Below, one piece after another: positions 59,143 to 64,000 of a stretch of DNA of 64,000 bases (positions are counted from its first letter, which is position 1; the number at the start of each line of letters is the position of its first letter). The stretch spans positions 593,172-657,171 of the forward strand of contig LR746276.1 in NCBI GenBank assembly GCA_902729315.2, given 5' to 3'. The notes below the pieces were generated by a model that was not told the origin of the DNA, searched no databases, and saw nothing but the letters and a program-made list of their open reading frames with translations. Source of the stretch: Spirodela intermedia. Its lineage: Eukaryota > Streptophyta > Magnoliopsida > Alismatales > Araceae. The position numbers were made by a program, and so were the translations under genes.

Positions 59143-59701
59143 CACGTGAGAACCTAAATTCAGACACTCCTCTGCCGTCCAATCGATAGATCTTCTCCTC
59201 GCCCAAGAGGGTAGAACCGCCATTGTTCTTCACACATTAGCATCTGCCAATTAATGCGCACTTGCCGACAAGGATTATCTTCTCATCTCGCGGCTTAGCT
59301 GTCACCTAGATAAGTAGAATAACGTATCCGTGGGGCGGAAGGGATGATAAGCAAGTTTACTTCTCACTCTGACACGTATTCTTTCCAATTTTGTATCATT
59401 GCGTACGGCAGATTCTGACACCCATCGCGCCCAAACTGAAAGGTTCGTTGTCAGCACGGCACGTGTATGACCGTACATATTGCCGACAGAACGCTGGCTT
59501 GCCACGTGCGCCAGAAAGACGTAGGGGGCACTGATGGCGGATCCGTATCTGAGACGCCTCCATAGCTGCCCGTCAGAATGACCGCTTGATCGGTGGACCC
59601 AACCTACGAATGATAGGCTGATCCCGCCTGCCTAAATTGCGGATCTTGTTTTTCGGGATATCGGGTCCACTCGGCCAAAAGGAGCATGATTGGGCCACGT
59701 G
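59143..59701. promoter_or_regulatory. Cluster of four CACGTG G-boxes
   Basis: CACGTG occurs at 59143-59148, 59460-59465, 59503-59508 and 59696-59701. A given palindromic hexamer is expected about once per 4 kb, so four in 560 bp is a local excess. The cluster sits between the divergent TOPLESS and LTP genes and could serve either. bHLH/bZIP binding is inferred. Confidence 0.5.
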
Positions 59702-60418
59702 TGGTGTCGACCGTTGCCGATTGGCCCACGTCCGACCTGGGAGGGAGATTCCTGGGCGGGCGTTTGGGATCGATTCCCCGGGGTCTCCCGGATTTGGGAA
59801 GGATTTACTTAAAGGATGAAAAACCAATATCGGATATCCGTTAAAAGCGGTGTTCGAGGAGTCCTCGGGATCCAACACGAATCGCTCGAAGCTAGCTCTG
59901 AAAACAAACGGCCAGGATTTCTGAACCGTTGGCGTTCCCGATGCCGTAAACTTACTCGCGGTACATTGGCGGCTTATACTGATCTCCTTTTCCCCCCGTT
60001 TACCGACTAACCCCGCGTTTGGTTCCTGGGATAGGGAAGCCCTTTTCCTGCCTCAGATGGCAAGGTGATGTAAATTTTAAAAGTATGAGGGTTTATGTTT
60101 AAGGTTCATTATTGGGCCACACGAACTGGCCCAGAGCAGATTTTCTTTTCTTTTACTTTTTTAATGACTTGTATTACCCGCTATTTAATACCATTTTCTT
60201 ACCCATTCTCCGGGACGTAGAGAGGGTGACACTTGACGTCCTATCGGCAAAGGGGTAGGTGGAAGAATCTGAACCGTCGAGGCGAAATCCAGTGGTTCTC
60301 CTCTGAGGGAGCAGTGCAGCTACCCAACCAGACGCATGGCGTAATTTCTTCACACCTCTTCCAGAATAAGAGGAGCAGCGCCCTCCTGCGTCTCCGCACA
60401 CCTCCGACTTTCTCTCTC

Positions 60419-60793
60419 ATGGTTCCCTCATCTGTGTCAGCGATGGTGGTGCGGATGGTGATGGTCACGGCGGCGGTGGTGCTCCTCATGGTCACGGGGG
60501 CGCCGCCAGTGAGGGCGGCGGTGGACGTGCCGGCGTGCTTGCAGCCCCTCGTGAGTCTGAGGTCATGCCTGGATGACGTTTCCAAGAACCCGGCGGCGCG
60601 GTCGCCGGCGTGCTGCTCCTTCTTCGTCCAGCTTCTCAACGCGACGCCGAACTGCCTCTGCGACGTCCTTGAAGGCGAGGGCGGGCGGTGGCTCGCCATC
60701 ACTATCGACGTTGCCCGCGCCGTCGCCGTCCTCGTGAACTGCTCCGCTGAGATCCCTAAGCTGACAAAGTGCCCCAGTACTCTCTCTCCCCCT

Positions 60794-60839
<46 letters not shown>

Positions 60840-61367
60840 ACTCATATGGTGTTGCAGATTTAACGTGGATGCCGCCAAACAATACTGCAACTCCGGCTAA
60901 ACCTCCATCTCCTCCTGTAACTCCGGTTACACCTCCGGCTCCAGCTAAACCTCCATCTCCTGCTGATACTCCGGCCAAATCTCCATCGCCAGCTAAAGCG
61001 CCTGCTCCAGCTCCCGCCGGAGCTCCATCTGCCACTTCAGGTATCTTAGACAAAGTCAACCAGAAAAAGACGCGGCAAAAACAAGTTATGCATATAAATA
61101 TACTCTTCTCGATAACTGGAGCTAAAGAACCAGATCAGTTAATCTCCGGGGATTATCTAATCGTGAAAACTAGAAAAAAATTCACCATCTCTCTCTCTCT
61201 CTCTCTCCCCCAACCTTCCCACTGTTCCCCCTGCATCTTGCCCATGAACGTGAGCTAATCCTTTCTATCCACTGGATGCAGGCGCGCCACCCCTCGCGAG
61301 TCTCAGCAAGCTCGTCCTCGTCCTCTCCCTGGCAGCGTCCGCCGCCCTCGCCGCCGTCAGAGTCTGA
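60419..61367 (+). CDS. GPI-anchored lipid-transfer / xylogen-like protein (LTPG type)
   Basis: Three exons: 60419-60776, 60858-61040, 61282-61367; 208 residues. An N-terminal signal peptide (VVRMVMVTAAVVLLMVTGA) is followed by the eight-cysteine motif: C of VPAC, C of LRSC, CC of PACC, CLC, C of VNC and C of TKC. A proline- and alanine-rich hydroxyproline-type spacer (PPSPPVTPVTPPAPAKPPSP) follows. The hydrophobic C-terminus LVLVLSLAASAALAAV suits a GPI signal. Such proteins sit on the outer plasma membrane or wall and bind lipids for cuticle, suberin or signalling. A second ATG eight codons in is also possible as start. The first intron is only 81 bp and mostly (CT)n. Subfamily assignment beyond LTPG/xylogen-like is uncertain. 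Confidence 0.9.
60797..60836 (+). repeat. (CT)n in LTP intron 1
   Basis: Perfect CT on the sense strand, nearly half of the 81-bp intron 60777-60857. Intron 2 has another CT run at about 61188-61207. Confidence 0.95.
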
Positions 61368-63469
61368 CCCCCGCCGGACCCTCGCCGCCTTCTTCAGCCG
61401 TCATCCTCCTCTCCGGCCGCGGTCCATCCGTCTATCAACTGTCATCACTATAAGTAACTATGTAATGGAGAAATCCACCTCCCCGACCCCGTCTTCCTCC
61501 ATTTGATCTGAGTTATAAGTCAAATTTCCGTCTCGTGAACTTCTTGATCTATCGTTTAGTCAACCTCGGCGCTACCGTTACGCACCGGAATGCAACACTG
61601 AGTGGCCTGTGAGCCCACAGGATTACAAGCGCCAGTGGGAAAAAAAAACCTAAGCTTTGACTTAGAGCCCAACATCTGTGAATATGAATGTATGGTTCCA
61701 CCGAACCTTACCCGCTGTGGATACTAACATAAGAGCTAGTTCATAGTCAACAATGGGTGGGGGAGAGGAGAATAGGTTGCGGCCGAAAAGGACCGGAATA
61801 GTATCCAGAGACAAGCTTATACTGTCGCCATCATAGCTAGATTCATGAACTCACTTTAAAAAATAAAACCTTACGATTTCGTTTATTGTTTGGGTGAACG
61901 GAAACTATCCTAATCTAGACTGCCGGACTTGTAACATAATCTTCTAATTCATTACTGAGTTATCTAATTTTTCTTAAGTACATGATTCAGACTAACGTGA
62001 AAGTTTGAGGTCTAACTGAGGCATATGATAATGCTCATCTCTCTCTCTCTCTCTCTCTCTATCTCGCTGTCTCGCTCTTTCTCTCTCCCTCTCGTAGACA
62101 TCCGCTATGTGGTAGGCGCTCTAACTTGATAATGGTCGAGCCCATGGCTTATTTTAACGGTTTCTCTGGATATCAAGAAAAGGAGTCTCCAAAGTTTAAT
62201 AGGTTCCTCCAGTAGGATAATAAGCACAATAATGCATCTCCGGATTGAATATTCCGGCGATGTAGACGTTAAACAAGTTGATTTCCCATCGAATATTATA
62301 AAGAGGGAACACTGATCTCCGTCTTGCCTATAATTAGACTCCCCAGAGAAAGAGTAAACGATCTTATCCGGTGGCTAACAACACTCTTAATGAGATCATG
62401 GGAGGATCAACCTTCCTATAATTGGGGTCAACGATGATTTGTCTAGCAGACTTGGGACCACTTTACTCCGGGTCCCCAAGATACCATCCGATGGCAATAG
62501 AGATAGACCCACTTTCGTTGACATTCTCCCCCGAGGAGACCGACTCCCTTGTTTGGTGTCTTGCGGCTCGTCTGACTCGGCCAAAAACATACGAGAAACA
62601 CTGCTCTTTAGGGGAAAAATTACCGAGATCATTCATCTGGGAGCCTCTCTACGAACCGCTATTCGGGAAGGAACCGAAAGATCGGTTCCTTGGGATTCTT
62701 CCTTTAGTCAAATTGAACGAACAGAAATGGAATCAGATGGATTCCGGAAATGCCTTTTTCTGATCTTCCTCGATGTCCCCCTCAGGACCAGGAACCCATT
62801 CGTATCTGTCTTTTAACTGTAGTCACCTCTGTGGGCACCTGCCCCTTTAATGCATTAAAGAAAGATGTTCACGGTGGCCAGAAAGGACTCGGAGACCCAT
62901 TCTTGGTTGGTTTTTCCAACCAAGAAAGACACTGGATGCACCGCATCGAACCATCTTTCTCGAGTTCGGTAGAGTTCTGGTGGGGAACTCTCTAGAGAGG
63001 GAAACTACGGAGAATGGAGTCAATTGAGAGGAAGTCTCGAGCAAAGATGAGCTGGTGGCGGCCAGATGACCAGTAGGGTCGCCTCCCATGCGCTTCGGAT
63101 CTGAATTCGTGTGCTTGACTAGAATAAAAAAAGCTATTATACAGGCGGCGCTTTATTACGCGTCCATCCATATATAGAAGAGGAGTAGAGAATGAATGGT
63201 CCCAAGACCACCTAAAACTAGCCCGTCGCAGTCCCCGTAGTTCTTCCACAATCTTCCCCATTTAATGCTTGAGCTTTGACAATAATCTAATCTGGCTCCT
63301 CTTGTCTACGCTACGTAGCAATCAATGCAAACTACTAAGCTAATAATGGGATTCAAGAAAACGGAAGAGTTCATCATGTCAATGAGCCGTGCAAATAGAG
63401 AGCTAACTCGGCCGTATTTCACTAAAATCAGAGCACAATTCGCTGCCACAGGACTGCCCATATCGTTCA
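61368..63469. other. Unassigned region after the LTP gene
   Basis: 3' flank of the LTP gene, then about 2 kb with no recognisable gene. A (CT)n lies at about 62037-62060. At 62390-63290 several overlapping frames of 80-125 codons are open on both strands, none with a family I recognise and none clearly better than the others. It may be a decayed mobile element or organelle-derived insertion; I cannot support either. Confidence 0.5.
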
Positions 63470-63584
63470 TCTCTCTTTCTCTACCCTCTCTTACCTCTGT
63501 CCATCTCTCTCTCTCTCCCTCTCTCTCTCTCTCCCCTCTCTCTTTCTCCCTCTCTCTTTCTCTCTCTCCCCTCTCCCTCTCTCC

Positions 63585-63634
<50 letters not shown>

Positions 63635-63686
63635 CTCTCTCTCTCTTCTCTCTCTCTCTCCCTGTCTCCTTCTCTCTTTCTCTCTC

Positions 63687-63721
<35 letters not shown>

Positions 63722-64000
63722 TCCCCTCTCTCTTTCTCCTCTATCTCCCCTCTCTCCTTCTCTCTCTCCCTCTCTCTTTCTCTCTCTCTCTCCCCCCTCT
63801 CTCTTTCTCTCTCCACTCTCTCTCTCTCCCTCTCTCCTCTCTCTCTCCCTCTCTCTCTCTCTTCCTCTCTCTCTCTCTCCCTCTCTCCTCTCTCTCTCCC
63901 TCTCTCCTCTCTCTCTCCCTCTCTCCTCTCTCTCTCCCTCTCTCCTCTCTCTCTCCCTCTCTCCTCTCTCCCTCCCTCTCTCCCTCTCTCCTCTCTCTCT
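63470..64000. repeat. Pyrimidine satellite of CT-rich units, runs off the window
   Basis: At least 530 bases of almost pure pyrimidine on the plus strand, mainly CT with regular CCC and TTT interruptions and rare single G or A. From about 63860 to 63970 a higher-order unit of 20 bp (CTCTCTCCTCTCTCTCTCCC) repeats several times. The plus strand could form polypyrimidine triplex (H-DNA) structures. The right end lies outside the window. Confidence 0.97.

Larger units (their letters stand above)
58077..60418. other. Divergent TOPLESS / LTP intergenic region
   Basis: 2.3 kb between divergent start codons. The left part is the TOPLESS leader and promoter, with CT-rich sequence at 58766-58813 and 58881-59007. 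The centre carries a G-box cluster. The right part precedes the LTP gene, with a TATA-like TATTTAATA near 60182. No coding feature is convincing. Confidence 0.65.

Noticed and set aside
62750-62995. Mitochondrial ccmFN fragment
   Set aside because: Only about ten residues resemble it and the flanks do not continue; too short to call.

Overview
The window is nuclear DNA of a flowering plant. Most genes are split by short GT-AG introns, the protein families are plant-specific (TOPLESS corepressor, stromal Hsp70, PLS- and P-class PPR proteins, a GPI-type lipid-transfer protein), and (CT)n/(GA)n microsatellites are very dense. GC-rich intronless genes and GC-rich first exons suggest a monocot, but that is inference and I cannot name the species.

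Layout. 1-7.5 kb (+): the 3' part of a GH31 heteroglycan-glucosidase (HGL1-like) gene, copy A. 9.3-20.9 kb (+): a complete tandem copy B, 984 aa. 21.2-24.5 kb (-): chloroplast stromal Hsp70. 25.6-27.25 kb (-): ataxin-10 homologue. 28-29.3 kb (+): small LEA protein of the At5g17165 type. 30.2-32.5 kb (+): E-class PPR protein. 33.3-42.75 kb (-): COPII coat subunit SEC23, 13 coding exons. 43.6-45.2 kb (-): P-class PPR protein. 46.6-48.45 kb (+): large C3HC4 RING protein with an N-terminal EAR-like motif. 49.3-51.3 kb (-): acidic protein with a SAP-like N-terminus and a KEN box. 52-58.1 kb (-): TOPLESS-family corepressor, 25 coding exons. 60.4-61.4 kb (+): GPI-anchored LTP/xylogen-like protein. 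61.4-64 kb: no assignable gene, ending in a pyrimidine repeat of more than 500 bp.

The genes are ordinary housekeeping and regulatory genes and do not form one pathway. I rebuilt every multi-exon model by hand; all exon phases close and no model has an internal stop. The most informative region is the HGL1 tandem pair. The copies have diverged in exons and most introns, yet share a perfectly identical 1,109-bp block (two exons plus introns) and a second identical 118-bp block. One block ends beside a local 110-bp duplication. Copy B also carries a 120-bp intronic minisatellite, a 100-bp triple repeat and a GC-AG intron where copy A has GT-AG. SEC23 has a second GC-AG intron. In five other genes or gene copies a short or late intron is built largely of (CT)n on the sense strand. 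I found no CRISPR array, tRNA or rRNA gene, complete transposon, or convincing new multi-gene system.
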